A stretch of 64,000 nucleotides of DNA, from assembly GCF_011602485.2 (NCBI RefSeq), contig NZ_CP050022.2:2624001-2688000 (forward strand), in the 5' to 3' direction. A program made the position numbers and the translations under genes. The stretch's first letter is position 1, and each line of letters begins with the position of its first letter. The notes under the pieces were generated by a model. The model did not search any database, was not told where the DNA came from, and worked only from the letters and a program-made list of their open reading frames with translations. Below are positions 35,211-44,042 of this stretch, piece after piece. The stretch comes from Bradyrhizobium sp. 1(2017). Lineage in GTDB: Bacteria > Pseudomonadota > Alphaproteobacteria > Rhizobiales > Xanthobacteraceae.

Positions 35211-36014
35211 ATGAGCGACGCGGCAGGTACGACCAACGAAGTCCTCTACACGGTCGCCGATCACATCGCGACCATCACCCTGAACGCGCCCGAGCGGATG
35301 AACACGATCTCCGGCCCGATGCTGAACGATCTGGCGCGGCTGCTGACCGAGGCCAACGAGGACAGGAACGTCCGCGTCGTGATCCTCACCGGCAAGGGGC
35401 GGGCGTTCTGCGCCGGGCTCGACCTGCGCAAGGAGCGCGACGGCAACGGCCTCAGCGCTGCGTCCTCGCCGACCACGATCAACTTGCGCAATACGCCGCC
35501 GACGGTGCTCCAGGCGATGGACAAGCCGACCATCTGCGCCGTCAATGGCGGCGCGGCCGGCTACGGCATGGACACCGCGCTCGGCTGCGACATCCGCATC
35601 ATGGCGGAGTCCTCGAAGCTTGCCGCCGCCTTCGTCAAGCGCGGTGTGGTGCCGGAATCCGGCGGCACCTGGCTGCTGCCGCGCATGCTGGGCTGGGCCA
35701 AGGCCTCCGAGCTGATCTTCACCGGCCGCACGCTGAGCGCGCGCGAGTGCCTGGAATGGGGGCTCGCCAACGAGGTCGTGCCGGACGCCGAGCTGATGAA
35801 CCGCGCCACCGCGATCGCCCGCGAGATCGCCGCCAATGCGCCGCTCGCGGTGCAGGCCTCCAAGCGCATGATGCGGATGGGCCTCAACGAGAATTTCTCG
35901 GACCACGTCCACCACGTCTATCTCCAGCTCCTGCCGCTGTTCAAAACCCAGGACATGGCCGAGGGCATGAAGGCCTTCATGGAGAAGCGCGAGCCGAAGT
36001 TCGAGGGGCGGTAG
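35211..36014 (+). CDS. Enoyl-CoA hydratase/isomerase
   Basis: 267-residue crotonase. Oxyanion-hole motifs GRAFCAGLDLRKE (about 63-75) and NGGAAGYGMDTALGCDI (about 111-127). The active-site helix reads FVKRGVVPESGGTWLLPRML, with Glu in VPESGG. It has GGGAGAG before the ATG. Likely a hydration or isomerisation step in the same acyl-CoA route as the adjoining ligase. Confidence 0.9.
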   Translation: MSDAAGTTNEVLYTVADHIATITLNAPERMNTISGPMLNDLARLLTEANEDRNVRVVILTGKGRAFCAGLDLRKERDGNGLSAASSPTTINLRNTPPTVLQAMDKPTICAVNGGAAGYGMDTALGCDIRIMAESSKLAAAFVKRGVVPESGGTWLLPRMLGWAKASELIFTGRTLSARECLEWGLANEVVPDAELMNRATAIAREIAANAPLAVQASKRMMRMGLNENFSDHVHHVYLQLLPLFKTQDMAEGMKAFMEKREPKFEGR

Positions 36015-36094
36015 TCGGTTGCCCCGTCGGACCGTCCTGGCAGGGGCAGATTTCAATCCTATATAGACGGGGTCATCGTCTTCTGGATCATGTC

Positions 36095-36499
36095 ATGGCC
36101 CCCGTTTCCATCCTGCTCAACCTGCTCTGGATCCTCATCGGCGGCGCCTGGATGGCGTTCGGCTGGGTCGTTGCGGCCGTCATCATGGCCATCACCATCA
36201 TCGGCCTGCCCTGGGCGCGGGCGGCGTTCAACATCGCCGTCTACACGCTGCTGCCGTTCGGCTCGCGGGCGGTCAACCGCTACGACGTCACCGGCGTCGA
36301 GGATATCGGCACCGGTCCGCTCGGGGTGCTCGGCAACATCATCTGGTTCGTGCTCGCCGGCTGGTGGCTGGCGCTCGGCCACCTCCTGACCGCCCTGGTC
36401 CTCGCGGTCACCATCATCGGCATTCCCTTTGCCTGGGCTCACTTGAAGCTCGCGGGCATCGCGCTCTGGCCGATCGGGAAGGTGATCGTGCCGGCTTAG
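36095..36499 (+). CDS. YccF domain-containing inner-membrane protein
   Basis: 134 residues with four hydrophobic segments. It carries the two YccF repeats: IIGLPWARAAFNIAVYTLLPFG at about 33-54 and IIGIPFAWAHLKLAGIALWPIG at about 107-128. The function is unknown; YccF proteins are small membrane proteins. I start at the ATG at 36095 because the hydrophobic protein begins there; upstream in-frame sequence lies inside the crotonase gene. No functional link to neighbours is evident. Confidence 0.87.
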   Translation: MAPVSILLNLLWILIGGAWMAFGWVVAAVIMAITIIGLPWARAAFNIAVYTLLPFGSRAVNRYDVTGVEDIGTGPLGVLGNIIWFVLAGWWLALGHLLTALVLAVTIIGIPFAWAHLKLAGIALWPIGKVIVPA

Positions 36500-36629
36500 G
36501 CGTAGGCTCATCAATATCGAACTCCGGCAGCAGAGCAGACGTCGCTCAGCGTGCGGAGCGTCGGCGCCGATGACCCATGGCTGACGTCCAGTGCCTTTGG
36601 CCGAGGCCGGTCGCGAAGGAGGCGGACTC

Positions 36630-37187
36630 TCATCGCTCAGTCAGGGTTGGCCACATCCTGCGCAAAACACCGTCCTTGACCACATAGCGATGGAAAAGCG
36701 CGGCCGCGGAATGAAGCAGGACCACAGCGACGATGATATTTGCGATCAATCCGTGCCACGCATTGACGCTGCGCATGAATTCGTCACTGCCGAGTTTCGG
36801 GAAGTGCAGAATGTTGAACAGTGGGAAACCGTGCGCAAACACATTGGTGATGCCCAGTACGACCATGCTCACGAGCAGTAGATCGAGCAACCGGTGCATT
36901 GCCACTGCCGCCACGTGGAGGACGCCGCGGTTGATCGGCGGCAATCGACGGCCGCGCGTGGCGCGCCACAACAGTCCTACGATCACCACGCCTGCGAACG
37001 CAAAACCAAGCAGGACATGCACGGACCAGATGTCGACCCGAAGCGGGCCACGCTGCAGAAGGTTGGTTGTCCTGCCGATCAGAAATTGGATCGCAACGAG
37101 AATTGCGGTGGCCCAGTGCAGGGTGATCGTCGTGCGGTCATAGACTTCCGGCTGACTTCCAGATGTGTCGGTCACGTCCCGGCTCAA
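36630..37187 (-). CDS. Cytochrome b561-type membrane protein
   Basis: 185-residue, four-helix cytochrome b (Ni-hydrogenase/CybB-like b561 family). Haem-ligand histidine candidates are in ITLHWATAILV (helix 1), IWSVHVLLGF (helix 2) and NAWHGLIANIIVAVVLLHSAAALFH (helices 3-4). It would pass electrons between the quinone pool and a periplasmic or membrane partner. Translation appears to start at a TTG overlapping the stop of the lyase-like gene (TTGA); a GTG at 37175 is the alternative. Coupling to a PEP-mutase/isocitrate-lyase-like enzyme is unusual. Confidence 0.86.
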   Translation of the reverse strand: MSRDVTDTSGSQPEVYDRTTITLHWATAILVAIQFLIGRTTNLLQRGPLRVDIWSVHVLLGFAFAGVVIVGLLWRATRGRRLPPINRGVLHVAAVAMHRLLDLLLVSMVVLGITNVFAHGFPLFNILHFPKLGSDEFMRSVNAWHGLIANIIVAVVLLHSAAALFHRYVVKDGVLRRMWPTLTER

Positions 37188-38047
37188 TCCGATTCCAGCG
37201 AGGCATACTTCTTTTCGAAAGCCCAGACCTCCTCAAACCCGATCAACGAGCTGAATGCGTTGAAGTCGTAGAGCGGCTCCTGCACCGGCTTGTCTTCGGC
37301 CAGCGCACTATAAACGTTGTTCAGGGCATGAGCGGTCGCAAGCAGGCCCGCCGTCGGATAGATCGCCATCCGGTAACCGATTTCCCTCAGTTTATCCTGG
37401 CTGAGAATGGGGGTCCGGCCCCCGTGTAGTTGGTTCGAGACCAGCGGCACGTCCAAGGCCGCTCCGATCTTTCGCATCTCTGCTTCCGATTCCGGGCTCT
37501 CGATGAAAATAATGTCGGCCCCGGCCTTGGCATAGGCTTCGCCACGCCGGATCGCCTCATCGATACCGAGTTGGGTGCGAGCATCCGTGCGGGCGATGAT
37601 CAGGAAATCTTTCGACGAGCGCGCATCGTTCGCGACGGTCAACTTGTTGACCATCTCCTTGACAGATATCACGTGCCGGTTCGGCGTGTGCCCGCATTTC
37701 TTGGGGCTCTGCTGATCTTCAAGCTGGATCGCTGCGGCTCCCGCCTTCTCGTAACCGCGGACCGTATGATGAACATTCAGCAGACCACCGTAACCGGTAT
37801 CGCCATCGGCGATCAGCGGCTTGCGCACGGTTTGGGCGATAGCTTGGACGCGATCCAGCATCTGCGAATAGGTCGCCAGGCCCGCATCAGGCAGTCCGAG
37901 GTAGGACGCCACGACCCCATAGCCCGTCATGTAAAGCGCGTCGGCCTTGGTGCGATCGGCGAGCTTCGCGGAAACCAGGTCGAAGACGCCGGGACAGCTG
38001 ACAAAAGGCTTTTCCTCGAGCAGCTTTTTCAGGGTTTTGGATGTCAT
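37184..38047 (-). CDS. Isocitrate lyase / PEP mutase superfamily protein
   Basis: 287-residue TIM-barrel lyase. Landmarks: CPGVFDLVSAKLADR (start), MTGYGVVASYLGLPDAGL (substrate loop), DGDTGYGG (Mg site) and IQLEDQQSPKKCGH, the KKCGH catalytic motif of carbon-carbon lyases in this superfamily. The presence of this Cys favours lyase activity (2-methylisocitrate lyase- or dimethylmalate lyase-like) over PEP mutase. Oxaloacetate decarboxylase activity is another possibility. The ribosome-binding site is GAGGAGA. It is first gene of a two-gene operon with cytochrome b561, divergent from a MarR regulator. Confidence 0.88.
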   Translation of the reverse strand: MTSKTLKKLLEEKPFVSCPGVFDLVSAKLADRTKADALYMTGYGVVASYLGLPDAGLATYSQMLDRVQAIAQTVRKPLIADGDTGYGGLLNVHHTVRGYEKAGAAAIQLEDQQSPKKCGHTPNRHVISVKEMVNKLTVANDARSSKDFLIIARTDARTQLGIDEAIRRGEAYAKAGADIIFIESPESEAEMRKIGAALDVPLVSNQLHGGRTPILSQDKLREIGYRMAIYPTAGLLATAHALNNVYSALAEDKPVQEPLYDFNAFSSLIGFEEVWAFEKKYASLESD

Positions 38048-38164
38048 CGCGATCTCCTCAACTTGTTTTGGATGATGAGGTGGCTGCGATCGTCACGATT
38101 GCCCGGAGGTGGCCAGCGCAGCGGTCCTTCCGCACGGAAGCATCAACAGATTGCTCATGGGCTC

Positions 38165-38202
38165 TATTGCTATCCGTAAATAGCTACTTGATAGTAGCAA
38201 TA
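38165..38202. promoter_or_regulatory. Nested dyads in the MarR / lyase divergent region
   Basis: Inner perfect dyad GCTACT-TGAT-AGTAGC at 38183-38198, and outer arms TATTGCTA (38165-38172) and TAGCAATA (38195-38202). This suits an operator for the adjacent MarR protein, controlling itself and possibly the divergent lyase-cytochrome pair. Confidence 0.5.
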
Positions 38203-38666
38203 TGAGAATTCAACGTCGAAACCGCGACATCACGCAATTGCGAAGGCAGTTGATGGATGCCTCTCGCCGGCTACGCCAAGAAGCCTCCGCGAACGATCGA
38301 TCCTGGGCGAGGTTGCTGGTGCTGGGTGCGATCGACCGCCACGGTGGATCGGCCACACCTTCGGTGCTCGCGGCCGACGAAGGCATGCGCTCTTCGAATC
38401 TCGCCGCAGCTCTGCGCTCCCTCGAAGCGCGCAAGCTGATCGTGCGTACGCCGGACACCAAGGACCGGCGCAAGGTCAGGCTCCGGCTGAGTTCAGCCGG
38501 GCAGCGATTTCTCGATGACCACCGCGTCCGCGGCGAGCGCTGGCTCACCGAAGCCATGGATGCATGCCTCACAGCCGGCGAGCGCTCGGACCTGATCAAA
38601 GCCGGGGCCTTGCTCGACCGCATCACGGCTTATTCCAAAGCGGCAATGCGGCGAAACCGACGGTGA
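38202..38666 (+). CDS. MarR-family transcriptional regulator
   Basis: 154 residues from the first ATG, which has no ribosome-binding site and overlaps the outer dyad arm. A second ATG at 38253 (GAAGG 6 bases upstream) gives 137 residues and may be the true start. Winged-helix DNA-binding core: TPSVLAADEGMRSSNLAAALRSLEARKLI with recognition helix, then wing RTPDTKDRRKVRLRLS. The C-terminal dimer helices end near 145. It is divergent from the lyase-cytochrome b561 operon and probably its local regulator, with the ligand unknown. Confidence 0.85.
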   Translation: MRIQRRNRDITQLRRQLMDASRRLRQEASANDRSWARLLVLGAIDRHGGSATPSVLAADEGMRSSNLAAALRSLEARKLIVRTPDTKDRRKVRLRLSSAGQRFLDDHRVRGERWLTEAMDACLTAGERSDLIKAGALLDRITAYSKAAMRRNRR

Positions 38667-38858
38667 AACCGGCAGCAAAGCTTCGGGCGCCGGCGCCGCG
38701 AGACCGGAGACGGGCGTGCGCCGCCGCTCTGCGAGACCAACCTGCCATGGTCAGCCATGTTTCCGCACCGCCCCCAACTTCATCTTGCACTGCGGTAGAA
38801 AAATATCGCACACTCCTCCGGACCGGGCCGCCCAAGGGCGCTAGCAGGGGAGCGAGCC

Positions 38859-41660
38859 ATGTCCCTCCAGACCATACCATCCGACGCCACCGAGCATCGC
38901 CCCAACCGTCCCGAGGACGTTCAGGCCACGGAAGCGGAGACGCGGCTGCGGGACGACATCCGCCTGCTCGGGCGTATCCTCGGCGACACCGTGCGCGACC
39001 AGGAGGGCGCCGATGTCTTTGACCTGGTCGAGCGCATCCGCCAGACCTCGATCCGGTTCCACCGCGACGAGGACCGGCTCGCCCGCCGCGAGCTCGAGCA
39101 GATCCTCGACAGCATGTCGACCTCCGAGACGGTGCGGATCGTCCGCGCCTTCAGCTATTTCTCCCACCTCGCCAACATCGCCGAGGACCAGAACAACATC
39201 CGCCAGATGCGCGCCCGCGGCGCCGCCCAGAGTGGCGGCGCTTCCGGCGTGCTGGCGGAAACGCTTGCCCACGCCAAGGCGGCGGGCATCGGCGCCGACG
39301 CACTTCGCACCTTCTTCAAGTCCGCGATGGTCAGCCCGGTGCTGACCGCACACCCGACCGAGGTCCGCCGCAAGAGCACCATGGACCGCGAGATGGAGGT
39401 CGCAGCCCTGCTCGACCGCCGCGAGCGGGTCGCGCTGACAGCGGAGGAGGCCGCCGCGAGCGACGAGCAGCTTCGCCGCGAGGTGCTGACGCTGTGGCAG
39501 ACCAACCTCCTGCGCCGGACCAAGCTCACCGTGCTCGACGAGGTCTCCAACGGCCTGGCCTTCTACGACTACACCTTCCTGCGCGAGGTGCCGCGGCTGG
39601 TCAACGCGCTGGAAGACCGGCTGGAAGAAGGCGGCGAGGCGGCGGCGGGCGAGCTCGCCTCGTTCCTGCGCATGGGAAGCTGGATCGGCGGCGATCGCGA
39701 CGGCAATCCCTTCGTCACCGCCGACGTCATGCGCGGCACGCTGCGGCTGCAGTCGAGCCGCGTCATGCAGTTCTATCTGAACGAGCTGCACGTGCTCGGC
39801 TCCGAGCTGTCGATCGCGGCCCATCTCGCCGACGTCTCCGAGGAGCTGCGCACGTTGGCGGAGCGCTCGCCGGACACTTCGCCGCATCGAAGCGGCGAGC
39901 CCTATCGCCTGGCGGTCTCCGGCATCTATGCGCGCCTCACCGCGACGGCCGAAAAGCTCGAGGTCGAGATCACCCGACGGCCGGTCGGCAAGGGCAAGCC
40001 TTATGAGAGCGTCAGGGAGCTGCAGGCCGATCTCGACGTGCTGCACCGGTCGCTGATCTCCAACAATGCCCGCGTCATCGCCCGCGGCCGGCTGCGGCTG
40101 CTTCGCCGTGCGGTGGACTGCTTCGGCTTCCACCTCGCGCGGCTCGACATCCGCCAGAATTCGGCCGTGCACGAGCGCACCATCGCCGAGCTGATGGACG
40201 CCGCGAACCCCGGCATGTCCTATCTCGCGCTCGGCGAGGACGCCCGCATCTCGCTGCTCACCAACGAGCTGCGCTCGACGCGCGCGCTGGTGTCGCCCTT
40301 CGTCAAATACAGCGACGAGACCATGGGCGAGCTCAACGTCTTCCATGCCGCAGCCGAAGCGCATGCGAAATTCGGCTCGGACGCCATCCCTCAATGCATC
40401 ATCTCGATGTGCAAGGGCATGTCCGACATGCTCGAGGTCGCGGTGCTCTTGAAGGAGGTCGGCCTCGTCCATCCCTCCGGGCGCGGCGCCATCAACATCG
40501 TGCCGCTGTTCGAGACCATCGAGGATCTGCAGGCATCATCCGGCATCATGGACCGCATGCTCTCGCTGCACGATTACCGCCGCCTCGTCGACAGCCGCGG
40601 CAGCGTGCAGGAGGTCATGCTCGGCTATTCCGACTCGAACAAGGACGGCGGTTTCGTCACCTCGGGCTGGGAGCTCTACAAGGCCGAGATCGGCCTCGTC
40701 GACGTGTTCGAGCGCCACGGCGTGCGGCTGCGCCTGTTCCACGGCCGCGGCGGCTCCGTGGGCCGCGGCGGCGGCCCGAGCTATGACGCCATCATCGCCC
40801 AGCCCGGCGGCGCCGTGAACGGCCAGATCCGTATCACCGAGCAGGGCGAGATCATCTCGTCGAAATATTCCAACGCCGAGGTCGGCCGCAACAATCTGGA
40901 GATCCTCGCCGCCGCAACGCTCGAAGCAAGTCTCCTGCATCCGCGGCAGAGCGCGCCGCGCCGCGAATATCTGAGCGCGATGGACGAATTGTCGAACCTC
41001 GCCTTCAAGGCCTATCGCGGCCTGGTCTACGAGACCGACGGCTTCGTCGATTATTTCTGGTCGTCGACCGTCATCAACGAGATCGCGACGCTCAACATCG
41101 GCAGCCGCCCGGCCTCGCGCAAGAAGACGCGTGCGATCGAGGATCTTCGCGCGATTCCCTGGGTGTTCTCCTGGGCGCAATGCCGATTGATGTTGCCGGG
41201 CTGGTACGGCTTCGGCAGCGCGGTCGAGCAGTGGATCGCGGAGCATCCGCAACAGGGCATGCCGTTCCTGAAAGAGCTCTACAGGGAATGGCCGTTCTTC
41301 CGCATGCTGCTGTCGAACATGGACATGGTGCTGGCCAAAAGCTCGATCGCGATCGCCTCGCGCTATGCCGAGCTCGTGCCGGACGAAGCCCTGCGCGAGC
41401 AAATCTTCGGCCGCATCCGGCGCGAATGGCATTCCTGCATCGAGACGCTGCTCGACATCATGGGCCAGGACCGGTTGCTTCAGGGCAACCCGCTGCTGGA
41501 GCGGTCCGTGCGCCACCGCTTCCCCTATCTCGACCCGCTCAACCACGTGCAGGTCGAGCTCTTGAAGGAGCATCGCGCGCAGAACCCGGACGAGCAGGTG
41601 CTGCGCGGGATTCAGCTCACGATCAACGGGATTTCGGCAGGGTTGAGGAATACGGGGTAA
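38859..41660 (+). CDS. ppc: Phosphoenolpyruvate carboxylase
   Basis: 933 residues, full length for bacterial PEPC. It makes oxaloacetate from PEP and bicarbonate, replenishing the TCA cycle. Catalytic His165 lies in [12 protein letters not shown], and the second signature [20 protein letters not shown] is present, as are the glycine-rich loop [13 protein letters not shown], the QGEIISSKY segment and the conserved C-terminal [26 protein letters not shown] precedes the ATG. It stands alone between unrelated genes. The 192 bases upstream hold no repeat and presumably its promoter. Confidence 0.97.
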   Translation: MSLQTIPSDATEHRPNRPEDVQATEAETRLRDDIRLLGRILGDTVRDQEGADVFDLVERIRQTSIRFHRDEDRLARRELEQILDSMSTSETVRIVRAFSYFSHLANIAEDQNNIRQMRARGAAQSGGASGVLAETLAHAKAAGIGADALRTFFKSAMVSPVLTAHPTEVRRKSTMDREMEVAALLDRRERVALTAEEAAASDEQLRREVLTLWQTNLLRRTKLTVLDEVSNGLAFYDYTFLREVPRLVNALEDRLEEGGEAAAGELASFLRMGSWIGGDRDGNPFVTADVMRGTLRLQSSRVMQFYLNELHVLGSELSIAAHLADVSEELRTLAERSPDTSPHRSGEPYRLAVSGIYARLTATAEKLEVEITRRPVGKGKPYESVRELQADLDVLHRSLISNNARVIARGRLRLLRRAVDCFGFHLARLDIRQNSAVHERTIAELMDAANPGMSYLALGEDARISLLTNELRSTRALVSPFVKYSDETMGELNVFHAAAEAHAKFGSDAIPQCIISMCKGMSDMLEVAVLLKEVGLVHPSGRGAINIVPLFETIEDLQASSGIMDRMLSLHDYRRLVDSRGSVQEVMLGYSDSNKDGGFVTSGWELYKAEIGLVDVFERHGVRLRLFHGRGGSVGRGGGPSYDAIIAQPGGAVNGQIRITEQGEIISSKYSNAEVGRNNLEILAAATLEASLLHPRQSAPRREYLSAMDELSNLAFKAYRGLVYETDGFVDYFWSSTVINEIATLNIGSRPASRKKTRAIEDLRAIPWVFSWAQCRLMLPGWYGFGSAVEQWIAEHPQQGMPFLKELYREWPFFRMLLSNMDMVLAKSSIAIASRYAELVPDEALREQIFGRIRREWHSCIETLLDIMGQDRLLQGNPLLERSVRHRFPYLDPLNHVQVELLKEHRAQNPDEQVLRGIQLTINGISAGLRNTG

Positions 41661-41676
41661 GAACTACTCCCTCGGT

Positions 41677-41763
41677 CGTCATGGCCGGGCTTGACCCGGC
41701 CATCCACGCGCTTCAGCAATCGCAGATGGACGTGGATGCCCGGGTCAAGCCCGGGCATGACGA
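41677..41763. repeat. Intergenic palindromic element, family R6
   Basis: Left CGTCATGGCCGGGCTTGACC with hairpin CCGGGCTTGACCCGG, right hairpin CCCGGGTCAAGCCCGGG then CATGACG. Sister of the copy at 21915. It lies between convergent genes. Confidence 0.85.
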
Positions 41764-41780
41764 GGAGAGAGCGTGGGTGC

Positions 41781-42893
41781 TCAACAGAAATGCGCGCCCT
41801 GCGTCTCCACATAGACCGCATACAGCGACTGGCTCGCGGTCATGAACAGGCGGTTGCGCTTCTTGCCGCCGAAGCAGACATTGGCGCACGTCTCCGGCAG
41901 CAGGATCTGGCCGATGCGCGCGCCGTCGTCCGGCGCGAACACCTGCACGCCGTCATAGCCGGGACCGACCCAGCCGGCGCCGACCCAGATGTTGCCTTCG
42001 GTGTCGACGCGCAGGCCGTCGGGGAAGCCTGATTTGCCGTTGAGCGTCATGTCGATGAGCTTCTTCGGGTTCGACAGCTTCGCCCCGTCGATGTCATAGG
42101 ACCACACCACGTTCTTGGCTTCCGGATAATGCGTGATGCCGGTGTCGCAGACATAGAGCTTCTTGTAGTCGTGGCTGAAGGCGAGGCCGTTCGGCTTGAA
42201 CGGCTCGTCCGCGACCTTCGCGACTTGCCCGGTCTGGGTGTCCAGGCGATAGACGGCTTCCTTTTGATGCGGCTGCAGCGAGCCGGTCTTGGCGAGCTTG
42301 CCTTCATAGATGCTGATCGCGCCATAGCCAGGGTCGGTGAACCAGATCGCCTTGTCGTTGGGATGCACGACCATGTCGTTCGGGCCGTTGAGCGGCTTGC
42401 CATTGGCTTGCTCTGCCAGCGTCGTCACCGAGCCGTCGTGCTCGTAGCGGACGAGGCGCGTGCGTTCGGCGGACAGCTGGCGTCCTTCGGTGTCGAAGGA
42501 ATTGCCGTTGGCTTCGTTCGACGGCTTGTGGAATTGCTCGGAGATGTGGCCGTCATCGTCGAGATAGCGCAACTGCCGGTTGGCGGGGATGTCGCTCCAG
42601 ACGAGATATTGTCCCTGCGCATTCCAAGCAGGCCCCTCCGCCCACAAGCAGCCGGTGTAGAGCCGCTTGATCGCGGTGTTGCCGACCTTGGCCTTGAAGC
42701 GCTTGGGGTCGATGGCAACGATGTCGGGATCGGGATAGCGCTGCGGCTCGGCATTGGCACCGAAGTCGCGGGCATTGGCCCGTGACGCCAGGACACTGGC
42801 GGCGGCGAGCGCCGCCGTGCCCTTGAGGAGTGTACGGCGCCCAAGGCCGTTGCTTGCAGAGGTGTCGTCGTGGTTGGTCAGTATTCTTGCCAT
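41781..42893 (-). CDS. SMP-30/gluconolactonase family protein with Tat signal
   Basis: 370-residue six-bladed beta-propeller of the SMP-30/gluconolactonase/LRE family, exported. The N terminus has the twin-arginine motif GRRTLLKGTAALAAASVLA with cleavage near ANA-RD. Propeller landmarks: WAEGPAWNAQGQYLVWSDI, GPNDMVVHPNDKAIWFTDPG (divalent metal Asn/Asp) and GFPDGLRVDTEGNIWVGAG. Probable activity is hydrolysis of a sugar or other lactone in the periplasm. A link to the Baeyer-Villiger enzyme 22 kb away is conceivable but not supported by gene order. The start at 42893 has GGGAGGA. Confidence 0.88.
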   Translation of the reverse strand: MARILTNHDDTSASNGLGRRTLLKGTAALAAASVLASRANARDFGANAEPQRYPDPDIVAIDPKRFKAKVGNTAIKRLYTGCLWAEGPAWNAQGQYLVWSDIPANRQLRYLDDDGHISEQFHKPSNEANGNSFDTEGRQLSAERTRLVRYEHDGSVTTLAEQANGKPLNGPNDMVVHPNDKAIWFTDPGYGAISIYEGKLAKTGSLQPHQKEAVYRLDTQTGQVAKVADEPFKPNGLAFSHDYKKLYVCDTGITHYPEAKNVVWSYDIDGAKLSNPKKLIDMTLNGKSGFPDGLRVDTEGNIWVGAGWVGPGYDGVQVFAPDDGARIGQILLPETCANVCFGGKKRNRLFMTASQSLYAVYVETQGAHFC

Positions 42894-43022
42894 GGTTTCC
42901 TCCCAAAGTTTCGTTGGGAGGCCACCGTCTGCCTGCAATCGGGCATAAAACAGAGCAATCTCCGGCCAAGACAACCGGAGATCGCAGGGCAGGGATGCCG
43001 GAAACGCGGCTAGACGAAATCC

Positions 43023-43937
43023 TTACACGGGATCCCAGGTGAAGATGTCGGCGGAGCGGTCGAGCTTGTAGAACGAGCCTTTCAGCGCCGGCATGCCGTG
43101 CTCCGCGATCGACTGCGGCGTCCAGCCTTCGTTCCGCTGCACCGAGCGGATCGGACGGTTCTGGCTGAACAGGAAGATCTCGTTCATGCGCACGCCGAAG
43201 ATCTGTCCGGTGACGTCCTTGGCGGAATCGCCGAGCAGGTAGCCGCAGAGCGGAGCGATCTTCTCAGGTCCCATCTGCTTGATCTTCTCGACGCGCGCCT
43301 TCTCGGCTTCGGTCTCGGTCGGGATGGTGCCGATCATGCGGGTCCAGGCGAACGGCGAGACGCAGTTGGAGCGGACGTTGAAGCGGCCCATGTCGAGCGC
43401 AATGGATTTGGAGAGCCCGACGATGCCGAGCTTGGCGGCGGCGTAATTGGCCTGGCCGAAATTGCCGATCAGGCCCGAGGTCGAGGTGAAGTGCACGAAG
43501 GAGCCCGACTCCTGCTCGCGGAAAATCCGCGCCGCGGCGTGGCTGACGTAGAACGAGCCCATCAAATGCACCTTGATGACGGCTTCGAAGGCTTCCACGC
43601 TCATCTTGTGGAAGATCATGTCGCGCAGGATGCCGGCATTGTTGACCACGCCGTCGAGCCGGCCGAAATGATCGGTCGCGGTCTTCACGATCTTGCTGGC
43701 GGGGATCGCCTCCGCCACCGATTCGAAGTTCGCGACCGCCGTGCCACCGCGCTTCTTGATCTCCTCGACCACCTCCTCGGCGGGCGCTGCGTTCGCGCCG
43801 GCGCCGTCGGCAGCGCCACCGGGATCGTTGACGACGACCTTGGCGCCTTCGGCCGCGCAGAGCAGCGCGATCTCGCGCCCGATGCCGCGGCCTGCGCCGG
43901 TGACGATGATGACCTTGTCTTGCAGTGATTTTGTCAT
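43023..43937 (-). CDS. SDR family NAD(P)-dependent oxidoreductase, MFE2-like
   Basis: 304-residue SDR resembling the dehydrogenase part of peroxisomal multifunctional enzyme 2. TGAGRGIGREIAL at about 13-25, insertion GGAADGAGANAAP after the second strand (typical of that group), NNAGILRDM, catalytic Ser in FTSTSGLIG and Tyr-Lys in ANYAAAKLG. A C-terminal extension beyond residue 240 is unlike minimal SDRs. Expected to oxidise 3-hydroxyacyl-CoA. It lies downstream of the thiolase-DUF35 pair on the same strand and could complete a beta-oxidation round with it. Confidence 0.88.
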   Translation of the reverse strand: MTKSLQDKVIIVTGAGRGIGREIALLCAAEGAKVVVNDPGGAADGAGANAAPAEEVVEEIKKRGGTAVANFESVAEAIPASKIVKTATDHFGRLDGVVNNAGILRDMIFHKMSVEAFEAVIKVHLMGSFYVSHAAARIFREQESGSFVHFTSTSGLIGNFGQANYAAAKLGIVGLSKSIALDMGRFNVRSNCVSPFAWTRMIGTIPTETEAEKARVEKIKQMGPEKIAPLCGYLLGDSAKDVTGQIFGVRMNEIFLFSQNRPIRSVQRNEGWTPQSIAEHGMPALKGSFYKLDRSADIFTWDPV

Positions 43938-43957
43938 GTGGGTTCTCCTGTTGTGTC

Positions 43958-44037
43958 CGTCATTCCGGGATGGTGCGAAGCGCCAGACCCGGAATCTCGA
44001 GATTCCGGGTTCGCGCTGCGCACGCCCCGGAATGACG
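43958..44037. repeat. Intergenic palindromic element, family R2
   Basis: CGTCATTCCGGGATGGTGCG and CGCACGCCCCGGAATGACGG, with inner CCCGGAATCTCGAGATTCCGGG, itself a perfect 22-base palindrome split by nothing. Between thiolase stop and SDR start on one strand. Confidence 0.85.
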
Positions 44038-44042
44038 GGCTG

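Noticed and set aside
36500..38700. Horizontally acquired island
   Set aside because: Composition differs only mildly in the few lines counted, and no integrase, tRNA edge or direct repeats flank it.
38841..40472. Open minus-strand frame of over 500 codons opposite ppc
   Set aside because: Arises from GC-rich codon bias of ppc. No ribosome-binding site and no recognisable domain.
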